DNA of 64,000 nucleotides from NCBI GenBank assembly GCA_001028815.1, contig LDJB01000002.1, forward strand, positions 186,001 through 250,000. Reading direction: 5' to 3'. This DNA comes from Peptococcaceae bacterium 1109. Its GTDB lineage: Bacteria; Bacillota; Limnochordia; Darwinibacteriales; Darwinibacteriaceae. The position numbers and the translations under genes are program-made. The notes under the pieces were generated by a model. It was not told the DNA's origin, ran no database searches, and worked only from the letters and a program-made list of their open reading frames with translations. This document shows, piece by piece, positions 51,758 to 61,911 of this stretch (position 1 is the stretch's first letter; each line of letters opens with the position of its first letter).

Positions 51758-53053
51758 TCACTTGCGGGCATCTAAGATATCCAGCAGTGCCTCCGCGAGC
51801 CGGATGCTGTTGTGGCGTACCAGATGGTTGTGATCGATGAAATCTCCGCTGACCACATCTAAGCCCATGGCCTCCAAGCGCGCCTTGTCCACTTTCACAG
51901 GAAAAGCCTTTTGCTCTGCGTATTTTTCCTCCTGCCAGGGAGAGATGGGGCCACTGTTCACCACCACAGTATCTACGATCCGGCGGTTATCCCCGTGTTT
52001 CAACAGAGCCTCCACATGATCTCCAGCGGTGAAGCCGTCCGTTTCCCCTGGCTGGGTCATAACATTGCATACATATACCCTGGGTGCTGTGGCCTGCTCC
52101 AAGGCGGCCACGATGGGATCCACCAAAAGGTTGGGGATGACGCTGGTGAACAGCGAGCCTGGCCCGAGAACGATCAGGTCTGCGGAGGCAATGGCTTCCA
52201 AGGCATCTGGAAGGGCTGGGGCGTATTCGGGGCTGAGATAGATCCGCTCAATTGCCCGTCCTGGTTGAGGGATGCTTTCCTCACCAACAACCTCGCCCCC
52301 ATCCTGGTAGCGAGCTTTAAGCTGAACCGTTTCCAGGGTAGAGGGGATGACCTTCCCCCGCACAGCCAAGACCTTGCTGAATTCTTGAATGGACTCTTCA
52401 AAGTCTCCGGTGATATCGGCCATAGCCGCTAAGAATAGGTTGCCAAAACTGTGCCCTTTCAACCCCTCGCCCCAGGAAAAGCGGTATTGGAAAAGCTTTT
52501 CCATGAGGGGCTCTGTGTCGGCCAGAGCGATCAAGGTGTTGCGGATATCCCCTGGCGGAAGGATGCCTAGTTCATCTCTGATGCGGCCAGAACTGCCTCC
52601 GTTGTCTGTGACAGTGACGATTGCAGTAATGTTGCCGGTGTAGTGCTTCAATCCCCGCAACATTGTGGAAAGGCCGGTGCCGCCTCCAATGACCACAATG
52701 TGGGGCCCCTTTTCTAGGTTGCGCTGTTTATACACTTCGCTGGCAAGCTCAGAGGTGGCTTGAGGCCTAATGGCCCGGATCACTGAGTCCAAGCCAAAGC
52801 GGATGCCTACGGCAATGCACACCATCCCCATCAATACCAGCCCTGTACCGTAAAACGGCGAATAGGAACCGCCGAACCAGTCTAAGAGCTGCTGTTCCAC
52901 AGAACTCATCCAAGGCAGGTTTAACAGCACCGCGACCCCTACCGCGATGCCGAACACTCCCATGATAATGAGCGCGAGCCAGCGCTTGACTCGCATCCCA
53001 GGATAGAGCCATTTTAACTTCTCCATAACTGGAACCTCGCAATCACAGCGCAC
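51758..53053 (-). CDS. glmR: Gluconeogenesis factor YvcK/GlmR with N-terminal TM region
   Basis: HIVVIGGGTGLSTMLRGLKHYTGNITAIVTVTDNGGSSGRIRDELGILPPGDIRN. Confidence 0.95.
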   Translation of the reverse strand: MRCDCEVPVMEKLKWLYPGMRVKRWLALIIMGVFGIAVGVAVLLNLPWMSSVEQQLLDWFGGSYSPFYGTGLVLMGMVCIAVGIRFGLDSVIRAIRPQATSELASEVYKQRNLEKGPHIVVIGGGTGLSTMLRGLKHYTGNITAIVTVTDNGGSSGRIRDELGILPPGDIRNTLIALADTEPLMEKLFQYRFSWGEGLKGHSFGNLFLAAMADITGDFEESIQEFSKVLAVRGKVIPSTLETVQLKARYQDGGEVVGEESIPQPGRAIERIYLSPEYAPALPDALEAIASADLIVLGPGSLFTSVIPNLLVDPIVAALEQATAPRVYVCNVMTQPGETDGFTAGDHVEALLKHGDNRRIVDTVVVNSGPISPWQEEKYAEQKAFPVKVDKARLEAMGLDVVSGDFIDHNHLVRHNSIRLAEALLDILDARK

Positions 53054-53783
53054 GTGCGTTGATAATCTGCTCAGGGCTCAGGCCTGCTGCCTTCGCCAGC
53101 CTTATACCCTTCGCAAAATCCCCTACCCGTTCTGGGGAGTGGGCATCACTGCCAATGACGAACTGCACTCCTTCCTCCGCAGCAATGCGCAGGTACTCCA
53201 CTGTTGTATGATCGTGGCCGCAGTTAATCTCCATGGCAGTGCCCCGTTCCCGGCAAGCTTTAGCCACCGCCCGGGTGTCGATGTTAAAACGGTGCCCAGG
53301 GTGGGTGATGATGTGGATGCGATTTTTATACACCGCATTCACCACAGCCTCTGTGTTGTAGAACCGGGACCTTTTGGACCACGGCTCCCACAGCTTGCCC
53401 AGATAGTGCCACCCATAGATCCTGCCAAAATCGCGGGCGCTGGCTAAGCGGACTGAAGCGTGGAGCCCCGCCTGGACCAGGTCAACTAAGTGGGCCCGCT
53501 CAGGGGGAAGGTCAAGATCGCCGTCGGTGCTGATGATGTTAGCCTCAATGCTCACCAAACCCTTAACCTGGGGGAACTCTGCACAGGCCGCCTTAAGGTC
53601 CTCCCTGATGCGGGACAGCACCGTAAGATCCTTTATGCCGAACAAGGAGAGGTGATTGGGCCCGTGGTCGCTGATGGCGATCTCTTCCAATCCCTTACGA
53701 GCTGCTGCCTCCACATTGTCCCGCACGCTGCCTTTGCCGTGACTGTAGTAGGTATGGGTGTGGTAGTCAGCAAAGCAGATCAT
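53043..53783 (-). CDS. PHP domain metal-dependent phosphoesterase
   Basis: ADYHTHTYYSHGKGSVRDNVEAAARKGLEEIAISDHGPNH; HIITHPGH; GSDAHSPERVG. Confidence 0.92.
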   Translation of the reverse strand: MICFADYHTHTYYSHGKGSVRDNVEAAARKGLEEIAISDHGPNHLSLFGIKDLTVLSRIREDLKAACAEFPQVKGLVSIEANIISTDGDLDLPPERAHLVDLVQAGLHASVRLASARDFGRIYGWHYLGKLWEPWSKRSRFYNTEAVVNAVYKNRIHIITHPGHRFNIDTRAVAKACRERGTAMEINCGHDHTTVEYLRIAAEEGVQFVIGSDAHSPERVGDFAKGIRLAKAAGLSPEQIINARAL

Positions 53784-54506
53784 CTAGAGCAGCCTTCCCG
53801 CCGCCTCATCAATGATGAACTGGACATTTGGGTGGAGCTGGAGTACAGAAGCAGGCAGTTCAGGGGTAATGGGCCCTTTCACTGCAGCTGCCACTGCTTC
53901 CGCCTTGTGCTCCCCATTCGCGAGGAGAATAATCCGCCGCGCGTGCATGATGGACTTAATTCCCATGGAAATTGCGTGCGTGGGCACCTCGTCCATAGAG
54001 CTGAAGAAGCGGGCATTGGCCTCCCTTGTGCTCTCTGTAAGTTCCGCAACATGGGTTAGAGTGTTAAAGGGAGTGCCTGGTTCGTTAAAGCCGATGTGGC
54101 CGTTGATCCCGATGCCTAGGACCTGGAGGTCAATACCGCCTGCCTTGCGGATGCGCTCTTCATAGGCCTGGCACTCCTCATCAGGATTCTCAGCCATGCC
54201 GTTGGGGACATGGATGCTGCCTTTGGGGACATTTACTTTCCCGAAGAGGTGCTCTTCCATGAAGTAGCGGTAACTCGCGGGGTGATCTCCCGCAAGGCCA
54301 ATGTACTCATCTAGGTTGAAAGTGGTGACCTTCGAAAAATCTAAGCCAGCCTCATGATATTTGATCAGCCATTCATACATCCCCAAGGGCGTACTCCCCG
54401 TGGCAAAACCCAGCACAGTCTGGGGCTGCTTCTCCATGTGCTCCTTGTAGATGTCCGCGGCCTTCTTGCTTACTTCCTCATAGTTCTTAGTGATGATAAT
54501 CTCCAT
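53784..54506 (-). CDS. nagB: Glucosamine-6-phosphate deaminase
   Basis: TVLGFATGSTPLGMYEWLI, FNLDEYIGLAGDHPASYRYFMEEHLF, GIGINGHIGFNEPGT. Confidence 0.97.
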   Translation of the reverse strand: MEIIITKNYEEVSKKAADIYKEHMEKQPQTVLGFATGSTPLGMYEWLIKYHEAGLDFSKVTTFNLDEYIGLAGDHPASYRYFMEEHLFGKVNVPKGSIHVPNGMAENPDEECQAYEERIRKAGGIDLQVLGIGINGHIGFNEPGTPFNTLTHVAELTESTREANARFFSSMDEVPTHAISMGIKSIMHARRIILLANGEHKAEAVAAAVKGPITPELPASVLQLHPNVQFIIDEAAGRLL

Positions 54507-55696
54507 TATTGCCCTCCTTCGCCTTTCTTTCCATCATACGCGACAGCGCCTCCTATGATGGTCATCTTCAGTTCCAAATCAGGAGAAAGGACTAACAGGT
54601 CAGCATCGTAGCCTTCCCGAATCCAGCCTTTATCTTTCAATCCCACTGCTTCAGCTGGGTTCCTACTGGCCATTTGGAAAACTTCTTCCATGGGCAGGCC
54701 CAAGACTTCGATCATGTTCCGTACGGCCTTGAGAAGGGAGAGGGTACTTCCTGCAAGGTTACCTTCCGCAAGGCGCGCCGCGCCGTCCTTGACAAAGATG
54801 CGCTGATCCCCTAAGACGTACTCTCCATCGGGAAGGCCTGTAGCCTGCACCGCATCAGTGATCAAGAGCACCCGCTCGAGGGGCTTGCATGCCAAAGCAA
54901 CCTTGATTGCCCCTGGGTGGATGTGGATCATATCAGCGATAATCTGCACATAAGCATCAGGTTCAGCAAGGAGCGCGCCTACCACGCCCGGCTCCCGGTG
55001 GTGCAGGCCCCGCATGCCATTGTAGAGATGGGTGCCGTGGTTAGCTCCCCGCCTAATTGCCGCGGTGGCCTCCTCATAGGTCGCAGCAGAATGGCCAATG
55101 GCCACAGGAATGTCCCGCTCCACGAGCCAATCAATGGCTCCCATGGCACCAGGTGTTTCCGGGGCCAGTGTCACCAGTCGCATCTTGTCCCCGAGGATGC
55201 TGAAGAGGGACTTCAGTTCCTCCAAGTCTGCCTCTCGGATGGCAGGCCCGTACTGGGCGCCCTTATACTCTGCATTGATGTACGGCCCCTCCAAGTGGAT
55301 ACCTAGCACATCAGCTTCATCTGGTTCCCGCTTGAAGGATGCCACAAGCTCCGCGACCCTCCTGGTGTTCTCCTTGGAGGCCGTGACAGTGCTGGGGAGG
55401 AAACCCACAGTACCCGTGCTCGCCAGGTAGCGGGCAAATGTGTGCAGCGCCTCATCAGTGCCGTCCATCAGATCCACGCCTGCAGATCCGTGGATGTGGA
55501 TATCAATCAAGCCAGGGGCAATGTATCCCCCTTGAGCATCAATTATCTGAAACACCGACCGATCAGCTGCCTTGAGGAGCAGTCGGCTATCCCGTTCATC
55601 GCCTACGAAGAGAATCTTGTTGCCGATAATAACCACTGCCCCGCCAGGAATCAAGCGGTCGCCGATCACTGTACCATTGGTGATGATCAGATTCAT
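54506..55696 (-). CDS. nagA: N-acetylglucosamine-6-phosphate deacetylase
   Basis: YIAPGLIDIHIHGSAGVDLMDG, HLEGPYINAEYKGAQ, HLYNGMRGLHHREPGVVGA, LITDAVQATGLPDGEY; start taken at 55696. Confidence 0.96.
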   Translation of the reverse strand: MNLIITNGTVIGDRLIPGGAVVIIGNKILFVGDERDSRLLLKAADRSVFQIIDAQGGYIAPGLIDIHIHGSAGVDLMDGTDEALHTFARYLASTGTVGFLPSTVTASKENTRRVAELVASFKREPDEADVLGIHLEGPYINAEYKGAQYGPAIREADLEELKSLFSILGDKMRLVTLAPETPGAMGAIDWLVERDIPVAIGHSAATYEEATAAIRRGANHGTHLYNGMRGLHHREPGVVGALLAEPDAYVQIIADMIHIHPGAIKVALACKPLERVLLITDAVQATGLPDGEYVLGDQRIFVKDGAARLAEGNLAGSTLSLLKAVRNMIEVLGLPMEEVFQMASRNPAEAVGLKDKGWIREGYDADLLVLSPDLELKMTIIGGAVAYDGKKGEGGQ

Positions 55697-55779
55697 ATTT
55701 ATCAACCTCCCAAATCTTGTAATTCTAGGAATTAGGAGGGTATCCTCCCTTTTTAACAAGGAATAAATATAGATGCAAC

Positions 55780-55808
55780 TTGCATATTCTTGCATAGTGC
55801 TTTATAAT
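55780..55808 (+). promoter_or_regulatory. Sigma-A-type promoter TTGCAT - 17 bp - TATAAT for the ABC operon
   Basis: TTGCAT 55780-55785, TATAAT 55803-55808; embedded in TGCA-containing repeats. Confidence 0.65.
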
Positions 55809-55851
55809 GATACACATGAATACAATCCCGCATTTAAGGACGGTGTCGTAC

Positions 55852-56598
55852 ATGAAGAAGCTAATGGGACTGATGCTGTGTGCTGTGTTGCTGGTTGTCT
55901 TGGCCCAAGGGGCACTGGCCCAGGGGAAGCTGAAAGTGGCAACTGAAGCAGGGTTTATGCCCTTCGAGTTTGTTGCGGAAGACGGCAGCCTCATGGGTTT
56001 TGACATGGACCTCATGAAGGCAATCGCAGATAAGCTCGACATGGAACTAACGATCGACAACATCAGCTGGGATGGCTTAATCCCCGCCCTCCAGAACGGC
56101 AACTACGATGCAATCATGGCTGGAATTACTATCACCCCTGAACGGGCCCAGTCGGTAGCATTCTCAGAACCATACTTTGAATCGGTCCTCACCATCGTGG
56201 TCCGCTCTAATAACAATGATATCACTGATCTAGATTCCCTCAAGGGGAAGACTGTGGCGGTCCAGATCAGCACTACCGGTGACTACGCTGCAGAAGAGAT
56301 CGAAGGCATCGGCGGCCTCTTGCGCTACAACACAGTGCCAGAAGCCATGCAAAACGTGATCATGGGGACTGCCCATGCAATGGTCATCGATCTACCTGTG
56401 GCAGAAGCCTACTTGGCTGCCAATCCCAATGCTCCCTTAAAGCATGTGGGCCCGGTAGCAGATAACGAGTTTTTCGGCATTGCAGTGCATAAGGAGAACA
56501 CTGAGCTCCTAGCCAAGATTAACTGGGCCCTGGCTCAGCTCCACGCAGATGGCACTTACGATGCAATCTATAATACATGGTTTGGCGTGCAAGAATAA
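55852..56598 (+). CDS. Polar amino acid ABC transporter substrate-binding protein
   Basis: Signal peptide MKKLMGLMLCAVLLVVLAQGALAQ; MPFEFVAEDGSLMGFDMDLMKAIADKL; WDGLIPALQNGNYDAIMAGITITPERAQSVAFSEPYF. The ORF-track ATG at 55807 overlaps the -10 box, so the start is placed at 55852. Confidence 0.95.
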   Translation: MKKLMGLMLCAVLLVVLAQGALAQGKLKVATEAGFMPFEFVAEDGSLMGFDMDLMKAIADKLDMELTIDNISWDGLIPALQNGNYDAIMAGITITPERAQSVAFSEPYFESVLTIVVRSNNNDITDLDSLKGKTVAVQISTTGDYAAEEIEGIGGLLRYNTVPEAMQNVIMGTAHAMVIDLPVAEAYLAANPNAPLKHVGPVADNEFFGIAVHKENTELLAKINWALAQLHADGTYDAIYNTWFGVQE

Positions 56599-56686
56599 GT
56601 TTAGCTCAAGTTAATACGGATACCGGTGCAGCACCCTTAGGGGTGCTGCACACTGTGTTAGGACGAGAAGGTGAGGAGGAACATCC

Positions 56687-57343
56687 ATGGATTTTCGCTG
56701 GGACCTAGTGTGGTCATCCATGCCGCTGCTGCTTGAGGGCACTCGGCTTACGGTCCAGCTGACGGCGATTGCCGTCTTTTTTGGGGTTATCATTGGTACG
56801 GTTGCAGGCATGGCCCGCCTTTCTCGGGGGCCGCAGCGGTACATTGCCGCAGTGTATATCGATTTTATCCGGGGCACGCCCCTCCTCGTGCAGACATTTA
56901 TCGTATTCTATGGCCTGCCAGGACTTATCGGGCAGCCTATTCCCGCGTACTGGGCAGCAGTCTTAGCCCTGAGCATCAACAGCGGCGCGTACGTCGCGGA
57001 GATCGTTCGGTCGGGAATCCAGTCCATCGACAAAGGACAAGGAGAGGCCGCTGTGTCCTTGGGGATGACTGGGCCCCAGACCATGCGCCATATCATTCTC
57101 CCCCAAGCCTTCCGCCGGATCATCCCCCCGTTGGGCAACGAGTTTATTGCCCTGCTCAAGGACTCTTCGCTGGTTTCTGTTATCGCCTTGGAGGAGTTGG
57201 TACGCAAGGGACAGATTATTATTGGCCGTACATTCCGCCCCTTTGAAGTATGGCTGGCGGTGGCTTTGATTTACTTAGCAATGACTTTCGCAGTGTCCCG
57301 CCTTGTGAGCATTGCGGAAAAAAGGATGAAGACAGATGCATAA
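56687..57343 (+). CDS. Polar amino acid ABC transporter permease
   Basis: [78 protein letters not shown]. Confidence 0.96.
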   Translation: MDFRWDLVWSSMPLLLEGTRLTVQLTAIAVFFGVIIGTVAGMARLSRGPQRYIAAVYIDFIRGTPLLVQTFIVFYGLPGLIGQPIPAYWAAVLALSINSGAYVAEIVRSGIQSIDKGQGEAAVSLGMTGPQTMRHIILPQAFRRIIPPLGNEFIALLKDSSLVSVIALEELVRKGQIIIGRTFRPFEVWLAVALIYLAMTFAVSRLVSIAEKRMKTDA

Positions 57344-58070
57344 ACAGCCAATGATCGAAGTGCGCAGCTTGTATAAAAACTACGGCAGCCTTGAGGTACT
57401 GCGGGGCGTATCCCTAACAGTTTCCCGGGGCGAAGTGGTGGTGATTATCGGCCCCTCAGGCAGCGGCAAGAGTACCTTCCTCCGCTGCCTCAATTACCTG
57501 GAAACCCCCACTAGCGGGGAGATTTTCCTCGACGGCGTGCAAGTGGATCCTAAGCGCAACCTCAGGCAGGTGCGGCAGGAAATGGGCATGGTCTTCCAAA
57601 ACTTTAACCTTTTCCCTCACATGAAGGTCCTGGACAACCTCACCTTGGCCCCCAAGAAAGTCCTGGGGCTTGAGGCTAAGGCCGCGGAGGAAAGGGCCCG
57701 GAAGCTCCTGGGCAAGGTAGGCTTGGCAGACAAGGCAGAAAGCTACCCTGATGCCCTCTCTGGCGGCCAGCGCCAGCGGGTGGCCATCGCGCGGGCCCTT
57801 GCCATGGAGCCTCAAGTGATGCTCTTCGACGAGCCCACCTCTGCCCTTGATCCTGAAATGATTGGGGAAGTATTGGACGTCATGAAGCAGCTTGCCCAGG
57901 AAGGCCGCACCATGCTGGTGGTCACTCACGAGATGGGTTTTGCCCGGGAAGTGGGAGATCGGGTGGTGTTTATGGATGAGGGCCTGATTGTCGAACAAGG
58001 CCCCCCGCAGGAGGTCTTTTCCCACCCGCAGGAGGCCCGTACGAAGGAGTTCTTGAGCAAGATTTTGTAG
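57336..58070 (+). CDS. Polar amino acid ABC transporter ATP-binding protein (GlnQ-like)
   Basis: [21 protein letters not shown] Walker [35 protein letters not shown]. Confidence 0.97.
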   Translation: MHKQPMIEVRSLYKNYGSLEVLRGVSLTVSRGEVVVIIGPSGSGKSTFLRCLNYLETPTSGEIFLDGVQVDPKRNLRQVRQEMGMVFQNFNLFPHMKVLDNLTLAPKKVLGLEAKAAEERARKLLGKVGLADKAESYPDALSGGQRQRVAIARALAMEPQVMLFDEPTSALDPEMIGEVLDVMKQLAQEGRTMLVVTHEMGFAREVGDRVVFMDEGLIVEQGPPQEVFSHPQEARTKEFLSKIL

Positions 58071-58084
58071 GTATAGCGAATATG

Positions 58085-58921
58085 TCAATATCCGTACCGC
58101 TGGAGGCGGTAGTCAGGCCCATGGAGCACTAGGGCCACGTTATGCCCTAAGATCCGGGAAGCCAGGCGCATCCCTAGGCGCTTATCTAAGTCTGCCGCCT
58201 CGTAGTTGGTAGTATAGATGGTGGGCCGGCCGTGCACGAGCCGCCCCTCTACGATAATCAACAGCCGCTCTGTGGTCCAGGGGGATTCCCGCTCACTGCC
58301 AATATCGTCTAAAATAAGGAGCTGGGCATTAACCAGTGCCTCCAGGTCAACACTGCCGCTCCGCATTTTCTCCAGAAGAGTGGGCACATGGGCGAACCGG
58401 ACTACATACCTCTCCTTTAAGGCATTGGCCACGGCACAGGCTAAGTGGGTCTTGCCCGTCCCCGATTTCCCCGTCAAAATCAGGCCCTGCCCGTTCTTCA
58501 GCTCTCCAAAGCGCTCCACATAAGCAGAGCAAATCCTATAGGGCTCTTCGTTGTATGGGGCCACCTTGAAATTGTCGAAGGCATGGCTTTGAAGCGCTGG
58601 TGGAAGAGGATCCACCGGCTTAATCTCAATCAGCTCTCGCCAGGCACTCCGCTGGGCCCGGCGTGCTGCCGTGATGCACTGGCAGTCCCCTAAAAACCAC
58701 TGCCCCCTGCCGTAGGGGCCCGGAAGAGGAAAGGGATGAAAGCGGTACACTTTGCGCCGGACAACGCCGCATGAGGGGCATGCCTCACCGCCCTTAAGGT
58801 GGCGGCGGATACCCCATCGCTTAATCCAGGAACGGGAAGAGCTCTTTATTTGGCTTGGGCGGAGCTTTGTATGTGAAGTCTGCCCGGGTAAACTTCCCCT
58901 TGCCAGCCTGTACATGTGCAT
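58085..58921 (-). CDS. DnaC/DnaI-like helicase-loader ATPase with N-terminal zinc-binding motif
   Basis: CPSC...GDCQC, LILTGKSGTGKTHLACAVANAL, LLILDDIGSERESPWTTERLLIIVEGRL. Exact start uncertain. Confidence 0.88.
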   Translation of the reverse strand: MHMYRLARGSLPGQTSHTKLRPSQIKSSSRSWIKRWGIRRHLKGGEACPSCGVVRRKVYRFHPFPLPGPYGRGQWFLGDCQCITAARRAQRSAWRELIEIKPVDPLPPALQSHAFDNFKVAPYNEEPYRICSAYVERFGELKNGQGLILTGKSGTGKTHLACAVANALKERYVVRFAHVPTLLEKMRSGSVDLEALVNAQLLILDDIGSERESPWTTERLLIIVEGRLVHGRPTIYTTNYEAADLDKRLGMRLASRILGHNVALVLHGPDYRLQRYGY

Positions 58922-59246
58922 CCCCCCGCTTTCCTTGTGACTGCTTGTCCTCACTCACTGCTTGCCAATAAGCCATGAATGCTTCATCTGTAGTAATGCC
59001 ATGATTCAGCCAATCCTCAATAATGCGGTAGATATAGTTGAAGGAAATGTGCTTCTGCTTTCCCTTGAGAAGGTTTAGGCGCTGCTCCTGTTTGGCCCGC
59101 AAAATCGCGCAGCCGATGACAAAGGGAGACATGCCCTCGTCACGGGCAGCCAAGAGCTTCTCCTTTTGCGCGCTAGACAGGAGAGCCACTTTCCGCTGGT
59201 ATAAACGGAACACATCTTCCATAGTTACCTCTTCTGCTTCAGGCAT
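58821..59246 (-). CDS. DnaD domain protein (primosome-like)
   Basis: LLSSAQKEKLLAARDEGMSPFVIGCAILRAKQEQRLNLLKGKQKHISFNYIYRIIEDWLNHGIT; RBS GGAGGTGG before ATG at 59246. Confidence 0.75.
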   Translation of the reverse strand: MPEAEEVTMEDVFRLYQRKVALLSSAQKEKLLAARDEGMSPFVIGCAILRAKQEQRLNLLKGKQKHISFNYIYRIIEDWLNHGITTDEAFMAYWQAVSEDKQSQGKRGDAHVQAGKGKFTRADFTYKAPPKPNKELFPFLD

Positions 59247-59263
59247 GCTTCCACCTCCGCCCA

Positions 59264-60373
59264 TCAAGTGTAAACCCGCTCCACCCGGCTGCTGATTAAA
59301 CACGTCACTTCATAGTTGATGGTATCCATCCACCGAGCCCAATCATCTGCAGTTATCTTGGTCTGGCCCGAACTGCCTATGAGCACCACCTCATCCCCAA
59401 CGGAGACAGGTAGGTGATCCACATCTACGATAGTGTGGTCCATGGTCACCTTCCCCACAATGGGGCAGGGCTGGCCTGCAATGAGCACGTGGCCTATGTT
59501 GCTGAGCTTGCGGGAAAGCCCATCTGCGTAACCAATGGGCAAGACTGCGAGAGTAGTGTCCTTCCAGGTGACATATGTACAGCCATAGCTTACCGGGGTA
59601 CCCGCGGGAACGCGCTTTAGCGCGGCGATGCGAGTCTTAAGGGACAGCGCGGGCTTCAGGGGTATGGAACTGCGGCCATTGGGGTACATGCCATAAAGCC
59701 CCAGCCCTACCCGGACCATATCTAGGTGTGACTCAGGGAAGAACAATGTGGCGGCAGTGTTGGCCGCATGGCAGCATGGAATGTGCACCCCATCCCGCTT
59801 CAGGGTGGCGATCACCCGCTCAAAGCGCTGCCACTGCCAGTGGAGGTATTCCTGGTTGGGATTCTCCGCATCGGCGAAGTGGGTAAATACGCCCTGCACT
59901 TCAATCCCCGGTAGCCGGGCCACACTGCGGATGAACTCTACAGCGGCCCCATCGGGTATCCCCAAGCGGCTCATTCCCGTATCCACCTTGATGTGGACTT
60001 TTGCTGCCTTCTGGAGCTTACGAGCAGTGTTGGCCAAGATGCGGGCAATCTGCGGCTCATATAAAGTGACCGCCAAATCCTTCGCAACGCAAACCTCTAC
60101 CTCTTCTGGGCCCACTGCACCTAGCACTAATATGGGCGCAGCAATGCCTGCCCTGCGCAGGCGCACCCCTTCTTCTGGAATCGCGACCGCCAACCAGCTG
60201 GCACCGTTGGCCAGGACTGTATGGGCAACTTCCAAAGCGCCGTGGCCGTAGGCGTTTGCCTTTACCACTGCCATCAACTGGCTGTCTCCGATCAGTCTGC
60301 GGATCTGCTGTGTGTTAAAGGCAATGTCTTGGAGGTTAACTTCGGCCCAGACTGATCTAGTAAGCTTACTCAT
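59264..60373 (-). CDS. alr: Alanine racemase
   Basis: AVVKANAYGHGALEVA (PLP Lys), KVDTGMSRLGI, GLGLYGMYP, VTMDHTIVDV. Confidence 0.97.
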   Translation of the reverse strand: MSKLTRSVWAEVNLQDIAFNTQQIRRLIGDSQLMAVVKANAYGHGALEVAHTVLANGASWLAVAIPEEGVRLRRAGIAAPILVLGAVGPEEVEVCVAKDLAVTLYEPQIARILANTARKLQKAAKVHIKVDTGMSRLGIPDGAAVEFIRSVARLPGIEVQGVFTHFADAENPNQEYLHWQWQRFERVIATLKRDGVHIPCCHAANTAATLFFPESHLDMVRVGLGLYGMYPNGRSSIPLKPALSLKTRIAALKRVPAGTPVSYGCTYVTWKDTTLAVLPIGYADGLSRKLSNIGHVLIAGQPCPIVGKVTMDHTIVDVDHLPVSVGDEVVLIGSSGQTKITADDWARWMDTINYEVTCLISSRVERVYT

Positions 60374-60389
60374 GGGTTACACTCCAATT

Positions 60390-61910
60390 TCAATCTAGAA
60401 TCAACTGCACAGCCGCGAGGCAATCACTCGCGGTAAGGCCCCGCTTGCCCTTTTCGCCAGCAGCATCTCCGGCCAGCCCATGTACATAGGCCCCTAGGGC
60501 TGCAGCCTCTAAGGGCTCCATCCCCTGACCGATGAACGCGGCGATCACGCCGGTGAGCACATCGCCCATCCCAGCGGAGCCCATACCAGAGTTTCCGGCT
60601 GTACTAATATATATTCGGCCTGGCCCGCTTATTACCGTAGGTGCCCCCTTGAGAAGTACCGTCACTCCCCAGCGGGAAGCAAGCTCTTGCCCAACCGTTC
60701 CCCTGTGGGCATTGACCCACTGGGGCGGCCTGTCAATCAAGCGCCCCATCTCCCCAGGGTGGGGTGTAAGCACCCAGCCCCGGCGCTGCTCGGGGGTGAG
60801 AGACATGACAAACTCGTCAGCGAGTACGTTCAGCCCGTCCGCATCGATTACTGCTGGCCCTGTCCAAGACCGGAGGAGGTATTCTACTACCTGTTTTACC
60901 TCAGGCCTGTTCGACAAGCCCGGCCCTACCGCGAGGACATCCTTCCCCTTCAGAAGTTCTCGTAGTGACTCAATGCTGGGGCTCCCTAGCGTGCCTTCTG
61001 GGGTATCTGGAATTGGCTTTACGATGACTTCATCTGGAGAGAAGCGCTGAACGATAGAGGCAGGGACAGCCAAGGTCACCATGCCCCCTCCACCCCGATA
61101 CACGGCCTTGGCGCATAGGGCCGCTGCCCCAGCCATGCCCACTGAACCGGCAACTACCAAAGTATGGCCGAAGGTGCCCTTGTGCCCCCATGGAGGCCGG
61201 GGCGGCAGCTTGGCCAGGTCATCACGGTCTAAAAGAAACCGCTGAATGCCCTGAGCAAGCTTAACGGGAATACCGATATCCAGCACTGCGTATTCCCCTA
61301 CATAGCTGCGGCCGGGGTAGAACAAACAACCCTGTTTGAGAAACCCTAAAGCCACAGTGAAATCCGCCTCCACTGCGGGGCCTGCCACCTCCCCGGTGGT
61401 GGCGTCCACTCCTGTGGGGACATCGATTGCCACCACAGGGCGCCGCACTTCATTCACAACCGAGACAATCTCCCCTAAGGTGCCCTTGAGGGGCCCTTGC
61501 GCGCCTGTGCCCAAGATGGCGTCCACAATCACATCTGCAAAGGAAAGGCTAAACTTGAGGTTGCGCCGTTGTGATGTGTCTAAGGATACAACTTCCCCAT
61601 CCAAGCGGCGGAAAATCTCCAAGTTAACCTGGCACTCCTGGGAACACTTATCCTCTGGGTGGGTAAGGTACACCTTAGGCCTTGCTCCCAAGTTGAGCAG
61701 GTGGCGAGCTACCACCAACCCGTCCCCGCCGTTGTTGCCCGGGCCCACCAAAATATGTACCCGCTTGTCCTTTAAGGGCCCAAACTTGTCCACGAGAAAG
61801 CGCACGGCCTGCGCGCCTGCGTTTTCCATCAAGGCCAAGCTGGCAATGCCGATCTTGTGAATGGCTTCCTCATCGAGTCTCCGCATCTCCAAAGCAGTCA
61901 CGACTTGCAT
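60390..61910 (-). CDS. nnr: Bifunctional ADP-dependent NAD(P)H-hydrate dehydratase / NAD(P)H-hydrate epimerase
   Basis: VHILVGPGNNGGDGLVVARHL (YjeF_N), VVAGSVGMAGAAALCAKAVYRGGGGMVTL and TAGNSGMGSAGMGDVLTGVIAAFIGQG (carbohydrate-kinase-like). Confidence 0.96.
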   Translation of the reverse strand: MQVVTALEMRRLDEEAIHKIGIASLALMENAGAQAVRFLVDKFGPLKDKRVHILVGPGNNGGDGLVVARHLLNLGARPKVYLTHPEDKCSQECQVNLEIFRRLDGEVVSLDTSQRRNLKFSLSFADVIVDAILGTGAQGPLKGTLGEIVSVVNEVRRPVVAIDVPTGVDATTGEVAGPAVEADFTVALGFLKQGCLFYPGRSYVGEYAVLDIGIPVKLAQGIQRFLLDRDDLAKLPPRPPWGHKGTFGHTLVVAGSVGMAGAAALCAKAVYRGGGGMVTLAVPASIVQRFSPDEVIVKPIPDTPEGTLGSPSIESLRELLKGKDVLAVGPGLSNRPEVKQVVEYLLRSWTGPAVIDADGLNVLADEFVMSLTPEQRRGWVLTPHPGEMGRLIDRPPQWVNAHRGTVGQELASRWGVTVLLKGAPTVISGPGRIYISTAGNSGMGSAGMGDVLTGVIAAFIGQGMEPLEAAALGAYVHGLAGDAAGEKGKRGLTASDCLAAVQLILD

Positions 61911-61911
61911 A

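Noticed and set aside
55734-55755. GGAGGGTATCCTCCCTTTTT mini stem-loop in the nagA/ABC divergent region
   Set aside because: Only a 5-bp stem with no gene on the + strand to terminate; too weak to call.
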